In this document: positions 33,040 to 41,825 of the stretch, piece after piece
Layout of the letters: the number at the start of each line of letters is the position of its first letter
Numbering within the stretch: position 1 is the first letter of the stretch
Assembly (NCBI GenBank): GCA_964017195.1
Contig: OZ024898.1
Coordinates: forward strand, 2,218,001-2,282,000
Length of the DNA: 64,000 nt
Source of the DNA: Siderastrea radians
Lineage: Eukaryota > Cnidaria > Anthozoa > Scleractinia > Rhizangiidae
Reading direction: 5' to 3'
The notes under the pieces: model-generated
Database searches by the model: none
The model's input: the letters and a program-made list of their open reading frames with translations, nothing else
Told to the model about the DNA's origin: nothing
Position numbers and translations under genes: made by a program

Positions 33040-34062
33040 ATGTCTGTCGATGTGTCTCCAGCGCGTTATCCTCATCCGGGTCGGAAAAGAAAATCGCTCA
33101 AACATGCTCACCCTGCTGGGAAGAAGAAGGAGAAGGCGATTCAACATATGACCGCCATGGACCCGTCCTCGTCTGAGGACTGTGATCCTGTGGTACGAGA
33201 GGTCCTGGAAGACACCCGAGCCGCGGTGGAAGAAATGATGAAAGAATTGAAGGACATGGTGGACCCAACGCCTCCTCCTCCTCCTCCTCAATTCCCACTG
33301 ACGACCGCGTATGACAATGCGGAGGAATTTGCTCAAGCGAAAGCTGACAGTGAAAGAAAGGTGAACTCAATGCCTCCTCCACCCGAGACCAGACCTCGTC
33401 CCCCACCCAGTTCCGTGGACACCATGGTGTGCCCTTGCCACGACGTGCGTTTGGAGGCCCGTCAATCTCAAAAGGGATGGCCCTATCTCAAATGTCCCAT
33501 TCAACCGTGTTTGCTGTTTTGTGGGCAAGACCAAGCCCCTGAGTATATGAAAGCCGTGTATTCTCAACTTCATCCCGAAGTGTTGGACATGTGGAGTTGT
33601 TTGCAGTGCTTTTGCCGTGAACCGGCCACCCTTCAACAGAGTCATTCCCCCCAGAATCCTGATCGGTTGTATGTGACCTGTTCCAAGAAAAAGTGCCAGT
33701 TCTTTCGGTGGGCCGATCAGCCATTGGGTCCTAAGTACTGGAGTTGGTTTCATGACCATCCCCCCAAAAAAGCAGACCAACAAGCCGAGCCTCCTTTGTC
33801 GACCCGTGATGCACAGGGGTATCCCAAGCGTGGGGTTGACATCCCAGGACCTCCACCCCAAGTGAGACGTCCAGAGGACGTGGAACAAGAACGTCCCCTG
33901 ACAGACTATGAGAAACAGTTGCTGCGAGAAATTCAAGACCTCAAGAACCGTGAAGAGGTATTGGTAGCCCCGGCTCCACCGCCCCCCAAGTACAGTGACA
34001 GTGTAGAGAACTGGCAGAAAGGCCTACAGACGGTCGCGTATGACCGTCTTGGTCCATTTTAA
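33040..34062 (+). CDS. GRF-type zinc-finger protein with proline-rich linkers
   Basis: 340 aa, intact, from ATG 33040, closest to the TATA boxes. A basic N-terminus (PGRKRKSLKHAHPAGKKKEK, a likely nuclear signal) is followed by an acidic helix, PPPPPP runs, and two Cys clusters: CPCHDVRLEA...KCPIQPCLLFCG and CLQCFCREPA...YVTCSKKKCQFFRWAD. The second matches the GRF zinc finger pattern, including the terminal FFxWAD. GRF fingers bind single-stranded nucleic acid in host repair and topoisomerase proteins. The tail has PPPPKYSD (a PPxY-like motif) and ends QTVAYDRLGPF. It could be a DNA-handling or virion protein; not resolved. Confidence 0.72.
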   Translation: MSVDVSPARYPHPGRKRKSLKHAHPAGKKKEKAIQHMTAMDPSSSEDCDPVVREVLEDTRAAVEEMMKELKDMVDPTPPPPPPQFPLTTAYDNAEEFAQAKADSERKVNSMPPPPETRPRPPPSSVDTMVCPCHDVRLEARQSQKGWPYLKCPIQPCLLFCGQDQAPEYMKAVYSQLHPEVLDMWSCLQCFCREPATLQQSHSPQNPDRLYVTCSKKKCQFFRWADQPLGPKYWSWFHDHPPKKADQQAEPPLSTRDAQGYPKRGVDIPGPPPQVRRPEDVEQERPLTDYEKQLLREIQDLKNREEVLVAPAPPPPKYSDSVENWQKGLQTVAYDRLGPF

Positions 34063-34071
34063 AAAAAAATC

Positions 34072-34079
34072 TATAAAAG
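34072..34079 (+). promoter_or_regulatory. TATA box after the GRF gene
   Basis: TATAAAAG, about 40 bp ahead of the ATG at 34114. Likely promoter for the small gene plus integrase. Confidence 0.5.
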
Positions 34080-34113
34080 TCCATGTGGACCGAATAAAAA
34101 TTAGTTTGAAAAC

Positions 34114-34422
34114 ATGGAGTCTGTGTTCATGTGTTAAGCGTGGTATTGGGTTGGGTCGTTGGTGCAATGGAAATGTCATCAATCCCTTTGCCAAGTGTTA
34201 TATGACCACCAAGCAGGCGAACCAAGCCCCATTCCCCCCTGTCCCGAGGACATGCATCCTCTTCACGTATTTGAAGAAACCCAGGTGCATCTTAACCTGT
34301 ATCGATGGGTGGTGTTTGTCTTATGGTTAAAAGCCCACCCAAAGGCCTGGCGATGGTATCGAATCATTCAAAAGGCGCACCCGCATACCGTCCCTTCCAT
34401 ACAGGCCTTGTGGGATGAGTGA
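34114..34422 (+). pseudogene. Small Trp-rich protein upstream of integrase, early stop
   Basis: An ATG at 34114 is followed seven codons later by an in-frame TAA (34135-34137), after which the same frame stays open to 34422 (WKCHQSLCQVLYDHQAGEPS, then LNLYRWVVFVLWLKAHPKAW). The 95-codon open stretch has no other good start, so the stop is read as a lesion. Function unknown. Its end lies 8 bp ahead of the integrase ATG. Confidence 0.5.
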
Positions 34423-34430
34423 CAGAAAGT

Positions 34431-34703
34431 ATGGCACCTCGAAAGAAAAAAAAGCTCGATGTCTCCCAAGCATGGTTGAGCCGTTACCATGATCCGAGAG
34501 CCCCCGGTAGTTTAGGGGGCGTGCAACGGTTTGCGCGGGCTCATCAATTGCCTTTGAAAAAAGCCCAACGTGTCTTGGAACGGGATTTGGCCTACACGTT
34601 GCATAAGCCTCGACGTCGTCGTTTTCCTACCGTGCCCGTGATTTTCGGGGGATTGCATGATCAATGGGTGGCGGATTTAGTGGACGTCCAACCCTTGGCC
34701 AAG
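34431..34703 (+). pseudogene. Integrase (rve family), N-terminal part, interrupted
   Basis: Starts at ATG 34431 (MAPRKKKKLDVSQAWLSRYH). It continues GGVQRFARAHQLPLKKAQRV, LERDLAYTLHKPRRRRF and HDQWVADLVDVQPLAKYN, which carries the first catalytic Asp of the DDE core. The frame is cut by the Penelope insertion at 34718. This class of integrase inserts Polinton DNA with 6-bp duplications. The rest is at 38327-38575. Confidence 0.85.
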
Positions 34704-34717
34704 TATAATAGGGGGAT
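34704..34717. repeat. Target site duplication of the Penelope-like insertion, left copy
   Basis: TATAATAGGGGGAT here and TATAATCGGGGGAT at 38327-38340: 14 bp with one difference, within integrase codons. Confidence 0.85.
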
Positions 34718-37700
34718 ATTAAAAATATAAAAAGCGTTCTCTGGTTTAAAAAGTTTAAGAGAAATATAAGCTTTCGGCTATTATACTATAGCCTTTAACG
34801 AATGTAAAAGAAATGAAAGCGCATGATTGGAAATATATGCAAGGGAGGGTGTGAAAAGATTAAACGCAAGAATACAATAGAAGTGTAAAAAAGCTAAAAA
34901 TGGAAAAAAACGGGCAAAAGAAGAATTACAATAAGATAGAGTATTGTCTTGGTAGCGGTTTAGAATTATTATCTGCGCCGACAGTTTTGGCAGTATGCCA
35001 GGATTCTAGTGTTCTTCGAATACGGTAATTGCCTTTGTCTATCACGGTAGCGCCATCAAAATCAATTGAATGATTGTTTTGCCAAGCATGGTTGGCAATG
35101 TTCGAGCCTCTAGTATAATTTTTAAGATTTCGTTGATGTTCCTTTCTTCGGGTTTTAAAACATCTGCCCGTTTCTCCTACGTAACTCCAACAGCAATCAG
35201 CACACGGGATTTTGTAGACAACATTGCATTGTAGATCCAGGGGCTGCCTAAACTTAGGAGAAGGGAATTCTTGTTGCAGGGTTTTAGCTGGTTTGCTTAC
35301 TACACGGATGTAATTTTTACGAAGTAATCTGGTGAGAGGTTCAGTCAATCCGCGGATATAGGGGAGACATGCGAAACCCAGGGATGTGTCAGATGGATCG
35401 GCCCATTTGAAGAACATGGACACTAATTCTTCCGGAGGAGGAGTTGTCGGGGCTGACTTCTTTTTTAAAATGTTGGAAATAACCGTTGGTGGGTAGCCAT
35501 TGGCTTTCAATGCTTCCGTAACATAACTAGTCTCGCGTGCTTTACCTTCACAAGTGCTAGGTAGGTTGGCTGCACGGAATAGGAGGGTCGAGGCCGTGCT
35601 GACTTTATGTTTATTTTCATGATGAGAAGAATAATCCAGATATCTATCAGTATGTGTCGGTTTCCGGTAAACGTCGATGACAGTAACACCATTTTTCCTG
35701 GAAACGAGGGTGTCCAAGAAAGAGATTTGGCCATTGTTTTCTTCTTCGATAGTAAAAGCGATTTTTGGGTCAATGGAATTTAAGGTGTCATGAAAGGAGG
35801 AGACAGCGTCTTTCTTAATGATGACGAAACTATCGTCAACATATCTTTTCCAAATCCTTGGTGTAACTGTAGAGGTATTGATGGCTAATTCTTCAACCAC
35901 CTCCATGCAAAGATTAGCAACAATAGGGCTAACAGGGCTGCCCATAGCACAACCGTGAACCTGCTTATATATACAGTTATTGTAGACAAAATAGTTATTG
36001 GAGAGAGTGAAGTCCAATAAAGAAATGATGTCATCGGTAGTTAGGCTTGTTCTAGATTGTAAAGTACTGTCATTGTTCAGCTTGTCGCGAATGTAATCAC
36101 ACGCTTTGTGGACAGGGATAGCTGTGAATAGCGACACAACGTCGAATGACACCATAACTTCGTCGTCGGAAATTTCCATATTGGCTATTTCTTTGGCAAA
36201 TTGTGAAGAGTTGAGGACAGAATAGCCATTGAGGTTCTGAATCGGCGATAGGATATCAGAAAGAAACTTAGATGTGCTGTAAAGGGCAGACCCGATGCTC
36301 GATACAATCGGACGAAGAGGGAATCCTGGTTTATGATGTTTAATAGAGCCCCGGATGGCAGGCGGAGAACCGTCTGTAGAACGAAGTTTTTGATAGACTG
36401 TTTCATCTATCTTGTTTTGTCGTTTGAGATCGAGGAGTCTACTGTTCAGTTCTCTTTCAATTTTGGCGAATGGTGACTTGAGGACTGGTTGGTACGTGTC
36501 TCGGTCGCTGAGTAGAGTTTCCATTTTGGAGTCATAATCAGTTCTGTCCATGACAACAAGACAGTTCCCTTTATCAGCTTTCGTAATAACACGTTCGCGG
36601 TCCTGTTTTAAGTTCTTTAGGGCTCTTAATTCAGCTTTGGTGGTGTTGCTGTGTGGTGGAAGTCGGGCTCTGTGGAGCAAAGAGGCGTGGTGGTTCGTAC
36701 GGCATCCTTCGTGTCATCAGGAAGGCGGACGATGGCGGCTTCAACTTCGGAAACAATGTCTTTAACCGGGATGGATTGTGGGGTTGGAGCAAATTTAGGA
36801 CCTTTCTCAAGAAGAGAACGTTCTGTCGCGGTTAGGGGTTTTTGTGATAAATTAATCACCCAGTTTTTCTTATTGATGGTATTCGGGCACTCATTTTCAG
36901 CTTCCATTCTTAGGTTTGTAAGCTTGTTCTCGTGTCTCGCTTTAATGTTGTTGCGAACAGATTGAGACCTCATTTTTAGGAATTGAAGCAACGTAGATGA
37001 AGTATCTTCGATGACCAAACTTGATAACTGTTGTTTGGATTCATCCAAAGTTCCTTTCAGGGTTCGAATTCGATCGTGGCAGATAGAAATTCTTGCTCTC
37101 ATACAATGTTTGCTGGCCCGTTCCATAATACGTTTGAAGACAGGGTGGTTGCCAGGAGGTTTAAACCTCAAAGATTTGGGAATCCACTGATTCTCAATTG
37201 CCTTGTGCGTGAAATGTAAATGGCGGTGGTGAGCTTCAAGTTTGTACGTCGTTTTCTCCATAGTTCGCACTAATTTAAGGGCTTCCAGCCCAGCCTCACG
37301 GCGGATACGATTAAAAATTGAACTGTAACCAGGATAAGACATATTAAAAATATAAAAAGCGTTCTCTGGTTTAAAAAGTTTAAGAGAAATATAAGCTTTC
37401 GGCTATTATACTATAGCCTTTAACGAATGTAAAAGAAATGAAAGCGCATGATTGGAAATATATGCAAGGGAGGGTGTGAAAAGATTAAACGCAAGAATAC
37501 AATAGAAGTGTAAAAAAGCTAAAAATGGAAAAAAACGGGCAAAAGAAGAATTACAATAAGATAGAGTATTGTCTTGGTAGCGGTTTAGAATTATTATCTG
37601 CGCCGACAGTTTTGGCAGTATGCCAGGATTCTAGTGTTCTTCGAATACGGTAATTGCCTTTGTCTATCACGGTAGCGCCATCAAAATCAATTGAATGATT

Positions 37701-38326
37701 GTTTTGCCAAGCATGGTTGGCAATGTTCGAGCCTCTAGTATAATTTTTAAGATTTCGTTGATGTTCCTTTCTTCGGGTTTTAAAACATCTGCCCGTTTCT
37801 CCTACGTAACTCCAACAGCAATCAGCACACGGGATTTTGTAGACAACATTGCATTGTAGATCCAGGGGCTGCCTAAACTTAGGAGAAGGGAATTCTTGTT
37901 GCAGAATTCTTGTTGCCAACCATGCTTGGCAAAATAATCATTCAATTGATTTTGATGGCGCTACCGTGATAGACAAAGGCAATTACCGTATTCGAAGAAC
38001 ACTAGAATCCTGGCATACTGCCAAAACTGTCGGCGCAGATAATAACTCTAAACCGCTACCAAGACAATACTCTATCTTATTGTAATTCTTATTTTGCCCG
38101 TTTTTTTCCATTTTTAGCTTTTTTACACTTCTATTGTATTCTTGCGTTTAATCTTTTCACACCCTCCCTTGCATATATTTCCAATCATGCGCTTTCATTT
38201 CTTTTACATTCGTTAAAGGCTATAGTATAATAGCCGAAAGCTTATATTTCTCTTAAACTTTTTAAACCAGAGAACGTTTTTTATATTTTTAATATGTCTT
38301 ATCCTGGTTACAGTTCAATTTTTAAT
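34718..38326 (-). mobile_element. Penelope-like retroelement inserted in the integrase gene
   Basis: 3.6 kb insert with a complex layout: a long copy on the minus strand (34718-37342), a direct partial repeat of its 3' end (37343-37904 equals 34718-35279), then an inverted partial copy (about 37913-38293) followed by a 33-bp stub of the 5' coding end (38294-38326). Tandem plus inverted partial copies are characteristic of Penelope-like elements. It encodes reverse transcriptase and a GIY-YIG endonuclease. Confidence 0.9.
34926..37342 (-). pseudogene. Penelope-like reverse transcriptase with GIY-YIG endonuclease (one frameshift)
   Basis: The N-terminal region (36626-37342, MSYPGYSSIFNRIRREAGLE) is joined to the main frame (34926-36680) by a single frameshift near 36680. 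The RT contains ITKADKGNCLVVMD, VSFDVVSLFTAIPVH, GCAMGSPVSPIVANL and the catalytic RYVDDSFVII. After a linker comes the endonuclease: VYKIPCADCCWSYVGETGR with KTRRKEHQRN. Penelope-like enzymes prime from nicked target DNA. Apart from the frameshift the frame is clean, so the insertion is fairly young relative to the virus decay. Confidence 0.9.
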
Positions 38327-38575
38327 TATAATCGGGGGATTCGGTATTTACTGACGGTGTTGGATGTGTTGTCCAAGTACGCGTGGGTGCAACCGTTGAA
38401 AGCCAAAACCGGGGTGGCGTTGGTCCATCGTTGGTTGGTCAAGTGGAAAGGGTGGCCGGACAAGTACAATAGTTGGATTGCCCGCGGAGACGTGACCTCC
38501 CTCCGACAACCCAAACGACAAAGACAACCCAAGAGAAAAGAGACCCCACTCAAGCGAAAAAGACAACTCCAATAA
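38327..38575 (+). pseudogene. Integrase remainder: start of core fused to C-terminal chromodomain, centre deleted
   Basis: Resumes within the target duplication, then LLTVLDVLSKYAWVQPLKAK and GVALV run directly into HRWLVKWKGWPDKYNSWI, a chromodomain, and a basic tail (KRQRQPKRKETPLKRKRQLQ). The stretch that should hold the second Asp and the Glu of the DDE triad is missing without breaking the frame, so a deletion removed most of the catalytic core independently of the Penelope insertion. The stop lies 2 bp before the next ATG (38578). Confidence 0.85.
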
Positions 38576-38577
38576 TC

Positions 38578-39608
38578 ATGACCTTGGTGCCCAACTCCTC
38601 GTTTTACGCGACGTTCATGAGTCATGCTAGTACCCGGGAGTTTCCTCAGAACCGGGGCCATCATTTTAGAAACCGGTTGCCCAAACCCATTCGATTTGTG
38701 GGACGAGGATGGATGGTGGGCATGGTGAGTTTGTCCTTACCGACCATTCCCGTGGTAGGGGAAGATTTTGTTGGCAACCAAGAGCCTCTGCTGTACGTAC
38801 GATGGCACGAACGGGTGTATGCCAAAGACGATCAAGGGGACGATGTCTAGTGGCATCAACGGCGCGAATTGACAGTCAAGGGTCAAGACATGAAAGGCCA
38901 TTGGTCCTCGTCGACGGGCGTTCAATTTTTTCACCAATTGGTGTATCGTTACGAGCAAGAACGTGCCAAACAAACCAAACCCAAAAACAAATGGGCGGAG
39001 AACGACGGACTCAAGTTGTACCCGACCTTTGAATGGACTTCGCAAGGGGATTTGTTGTTGAACACCGTCAATGTGGATTACAAAAGTCAAGTGGTGCGCA
39101 TGTTATGGGGGAAAAGCTTGGCCCTGAAAATGGGATGGATTGACGAAGTGTCCACGGGCAAGTTTCGATTAGGACCCAATCTCTTGCAAGAATTTCATTC
39201 GGACACGATTCCCACGCCGTCGGATGTCCTGGGGGCCGACAACAAGGCTACCTTTTGGAAAGTGGATGGGGATTATATGGAGTTGAGTGTGACGTGCAAT
39301 TGGCGGTTTGTGAAACGACAAATTTCGTCCCTCGACGGAATTTCCTCGACGCGTCCCTTGCACGTGTATTGCGATGTAGGTACCAGCAGCATGGAAGGGG
39401 TCGCATCACGGATCTCTTGCGAGAAATCAAGTACCACCCTCAAAACACCACCCACTTTGAACCCCGACACATTCAATATGTCCCGGTACGCAATGAAGTG
39501 GTGGAAATCGTGGAAACCCAGATGGCCGAAACCAATGGGGATCTGGTGCAATTTGGCGAAGGGCACACCATCCTGACCCTGCACTTTAAAAGGGAGGTCG
39601 TGGTGTGA
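38578..39608 (+). pseudogene. Penton-like/minor capsid protein, copy 1 (broken)
   Basis: Paralog of the intact 39625-40674 gene. Shared features: FYATFMSHASTREFPQN near the start, a GRGWMVGMVSLSLP segment, LALKMGWIDE, LGPNLLQEFHSDTIP, RPLHVYCDV and, in the last frame, RITDLLREIKYHP and VQFGEGHTILTLHFKRE. Lesions: in-frame TAG at 38848-38850 and a frameshift near 39400. Single jelly-roll penton-like proteins form virion vertices in this group; assignment to that role is by position and by resemblance to Polinton minor capsid families. Confidence 0.7.
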
Positions 39609-39624
39609 AGGAAAAAAAGACAAG

Positions 39625-40674
39625 ATGTCGTTTTACGTGACGTTGCCCAGCCATGCCAATCGACGTGAATTTCCCAACAACCAAGCCAATTCGTTCAAGA
39701 TTCGTTTACCCCAACCGTTACGGTTATCCGGGGGTCCATGGCAAGTCGGCTTGAGTGCCATTTCCTTACCAGATGCGCGCGTCAATTTGTACGAGTTGGT
39801 GAAGAAAGACGGGTACATCATGTCGACGTCCTGGGAGCTGACCTATCCCAAACCGGGTGGAAAAGACGGGGAAATGGCCACGCGAATAGGCACCGCGCAA
39901 ACCCTCATCGATGACATCCAAGATTTGGATTGGGTGGTGGATGGGGTGAGTTTCATGAAAGCCACCATTGCTCACTTGGAACAACGACGCAAGGAAACGG
40001 CGATTCAAGGAGGGCGGTTTACCAACGATCAGGGCAAACACACCTCCGTCAAGTTTCGTTGGGAAGGCGACGATTTGCTCATTGACAACACCAATGTCTG
40101 CCATTGTGGCAACGACACGCCAGCCCTGACCATGTACACCAAGTTAGCTCTCAAGATGGGATGGTTACATAAACTCGACAGCGGCTTGATTTTGGGACCT
40201 AACTTACAACAAGAATTCATGGGTGATCAAATCCCCAACATGGAAAAACCAGTTGACAATGATTGGAACGATGTGAACGACGATCAGAGCAACCCGGTCT
40301 TTTGGACGGTGCGTTCGTTTTTATCGGATTATTTACAATTGAGTAGGAGCTGTGGTTGGCGTTTTACCAACTTGAATGTAGCGTTTCGTGCCGTGGTGGG
40401 AGAACCCACACGATCGTTGCACGTGTACTCGGACGTGGCAGGTAGCACGATTGTGGGCAATCGCGTGACCGATTTGTTGCGAGAAATCCAGTACAAGCGA
40501 GAAGGACGCGGCACCATGTACTTTGAACTGTTACACATTCAATACATGTCTCTTCGCAACGAAGTGGTGGAAATCATTCACATTCAAGTGGCCGAAACGA
40601 TTGGCACCGGGGGAGACTTGGTCAAGTTTGGCGAAGGCCACACCATTGTCACGTTGCACTTCAAAAAGACATAA
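39625..40674 (+). CDS. Penton-like/minor capsid protein, copy 2 (intact)
   Basis: 349 aa, no lesion. The N-terminus MSFYVTLPSHANRREFPNNQ with SFKIRLPQPLRLSGGPWQVG follows the recurrent Polinton pattern (FYVTLPS...FPNN...L..P..L.G.W.V). The central domain has LALKMGWLHK and LGPNLQQEFMGDQIPN; the C-terminus has RSLHVYSDVAGSTIVGNRVT and VKFGEGHTIVTLHFKKT. It probably makes the pentameric vertex. It directly follows its broken paralog, 17 bp downstream, so the pair is a tandem duplication in which only the second copy survived. Confidence 0.7.
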   Translation: MSFYVTLPSHANRREFPNNQANSFKIRLPQPLRLSGGPWQVGLSAISLPDARVNLYELVKKDGYIMSTSWELTYPKPGGKDGEMATRIGTAQTLIDDIQDLDWVVDGVSFMKATIAHLEQRRKETAIQGGRFTNDQGKHTSVKFRWEGDDLLIDNTNVCHCGNDTPALTMYTKLALKMGWLHKLDSGLILGPNLQQEFMGDQIPNMEKPVDNDWNDVNDDQSNPVFWTVRSFLSDYLQLSRSCGWRFTNLNVAFRAVVGEPTRSLHVYSDVAGSTIVGNRVTDLLREIQYKREGRGTMYFELLHIQYMSLRNEVVEIIHIQVAETIGTGGDLVKFGEGHTIVTLHFKKT

Positions 40675-40709
40675 AAAGACACCACCAGGGAATCCCCCTT
40701 TCAATCATC

Positions 40710-40952
40710 ATGCCTCCGAAACGACGAAAACGACGACGACGACGACGACGACGACGACAGCGTCCCCAAGCGGGGGAAGGGATCAACACGGTGATTGCGG
40801 GGATTCCTAAAGCCGCTTGGAAAATCACCAAAGGGTTAGAAACGTTGGCCAAAAAGAAGGCCAAAAAAGCGCATGTGAAACGCATGGCAGAGATCCAAAG
40901 TGGGAAACGAAAACACTATGCGGGGGAATCGTTTACGTGCAACCTCATGTGA
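40710..40952 (+). CDS. Small arginine-rich core-like protein
   Basis: 80 aa. Opens MPPKRRKRRRRRRRRRQRPQ, then GINTVIAGIPKAAWKITKG and a Lys-rich helix (ETLAKKKAKKAHVKRMA). Probably binds viral DNA in the virion, like adenovirus core proteins. The run of CGA codons is a simple repeat that could expand or shrink. Its stop overlaps the start region of the next frame (ATGTGAGTA). Confidence 0.65.
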   Translation: MPPKRRKRRRRRRRRRQRPQAGEGINTVIAGIPKAAWKITKGLETLAKKKAKKAHVKRMAEIQSGKRKHYAGESFTCNLM

Positions 40953-41197
40953 GTATAAAAAAGAAACAAGTGACTGGAAAGGGAGTGAAAAACAACATAC
41001 CGAAGACAAGAGCGCGTCGAAAGCGAGGGGGACCAAGAAGAAGAAGAAGGCAACGAGGGGGTCTATTGCCTCTCGCCGCGCTCATTCCAGCCTTGATCGC
41101 TGCGGGGAAGGCCGTGGCGTTGGGCGCGGCGGGTGGTGCGGCTAGTTACGGAGCCAAAAAAGGGTTGGAAGCGGCCTTTCGGAAAAAAAGACGATGA
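40949..41197 (+). CDS. pX-like core peptide precursor, no ATG visible
   Basis: About 83 codons from GTG 40949: basic RARRKRGGPRRRRRQRGG, then hydrophobic small-residue LLPLAALIPALIAAGKAVAL and AAGGAASYGAKKG. The basic-RGG-hydrophobic order is the hallmark of adenovirus pX/mu precursors and their Polinton equivalents; the GG can serve as an adenain-type cleavage site. No ATG lies between the previous gene's end and this frame, so it may start at GTG, use coupling with the upstream gene, or have lost its ATG. Confidence 0.65.
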   Translation: MSIKKKQVTGKGVKNNIPKTRARRKRGGPRRRRRQRGGLLPLAALIPALIAAGKAVALGAAGGAASYGAKKGLEAAFRKKRR

Positions 41198-41200
41198 CGG

Positions 41201-41208
41201 TATAAAAA
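41201..41208 (+). promoter_or_regulatory. TATA box for 41261-41824
   Basis: TATAAAAA followed by GGGGTCACGTG, 60 bp ahead of the ATG; representative of the TATA boxes found through the virion block (also about 40956, 41768, 45384, 46872, 47051). Confidence 0.6.
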
Positions 41209-41260
41209 GGGGTCACGTGAAGCACCGACAAAAAACAAAGGAATCGTTGGTGAAGACAAC

Positions 41261-41824
41261 ATGCGAGGAGGGAGTTTGACACGATTTCGTACGGACGAGT
41301 GGTATGATCAACATGGCAAAGGGTTGGTGACGGATCCCATGCGTGGGGGTCTCCAAGGCCTTAAAAGGACGAGAAATCCTTTGAAACTGCCTAGTAATAT
41401 TTTGAGTGGCTTGGAAACGGGGTTGACACGCGGTGTCAAACGAAAAGGCGAAGACGTTATCAAAAAGGAAATCACCAAACAAGCCAAGAAAGCCTTGAGC
41501 AATAAGAACGTGAAACAAGCCGTGCGTGTGGCCAGTGCGTTGTTTCCCAAGCAAACCAAACGGGCTCGTGATATTTTTGGGGTGCAAATGGAGCCAGTGC
41601 ATTCCCGACCTCGACGGATTCGTAGTGATCGGGGGTTCCCTCAACGGGGAGGTCTGTTTCCTTTTTGGAAACTCATGCGACGACAACGTGGAGGCTGGTT
41701 GAGTCCCGAGGTGATGAGAGTGCCCGGGTTTGATTTGAGACAACGCTTAGCACGACGACGACGACGCTATAAAAACCCCTCACGACGACGGGGTGCCACC
41801 ACTCGACGACGACGACGACGTTAA
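41261..41824 (+). CDS. pVI/pVII-like basic virion protein
   Basis: 187 aa, intact. Begins MRGGSLTRFRTDEWYDQHGK, has a helical central part (LKLPSNILSGLETGL; VIKKEITKQAKKALSNKNVK; VRVASALFPKQTKRARDIFG) and a strongly basic C-terminus with R-R-R runs. Several (M/Q)RGG sites (MRGGS, MRGGL, QRGGL, QRGGW) could be protease targets. It fits an internal DNA-binding or membrane-lytic virion protein of the adenovirus pVI/pVII kind; which one is unresolved. It ends 1 bp before the capsid ATG. Confidence 0.65.
   Translation: MRGGSLTRFRTDEWYDQHGKGLVTDPMRGGLQGLKRTRNPLKLPSNILSGLETGLTRGVKRKGEDVIKKEITKQAKKALSNKNVKQAVRVASALFPKQTKRARDIFGVQMEPVHSRPRRIRSDRGFPQRGGLFPFWKLMRRQRGGWLSPEVMRVPGFDLRQRLARRRRRYKNPSRRRGATTRRRRRR
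41768..41775 (+). promoter_or_regulatory. TATA box for the major capsid gene
   Basis: TATAAAAA within the end of the preceding coding sequence, 58 bp ahead of ATG 41826. Confidence 0.5.
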
Positions 41825-41825
41825 C

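Noticed and set aside
37849..38085. Plus-strand frame ending in the endonuclease-like sequence SWHTAKTVGADNNSKPL
   Set aside because: It is the inverted partial copy of the Penelope-like element, not a separate gene.
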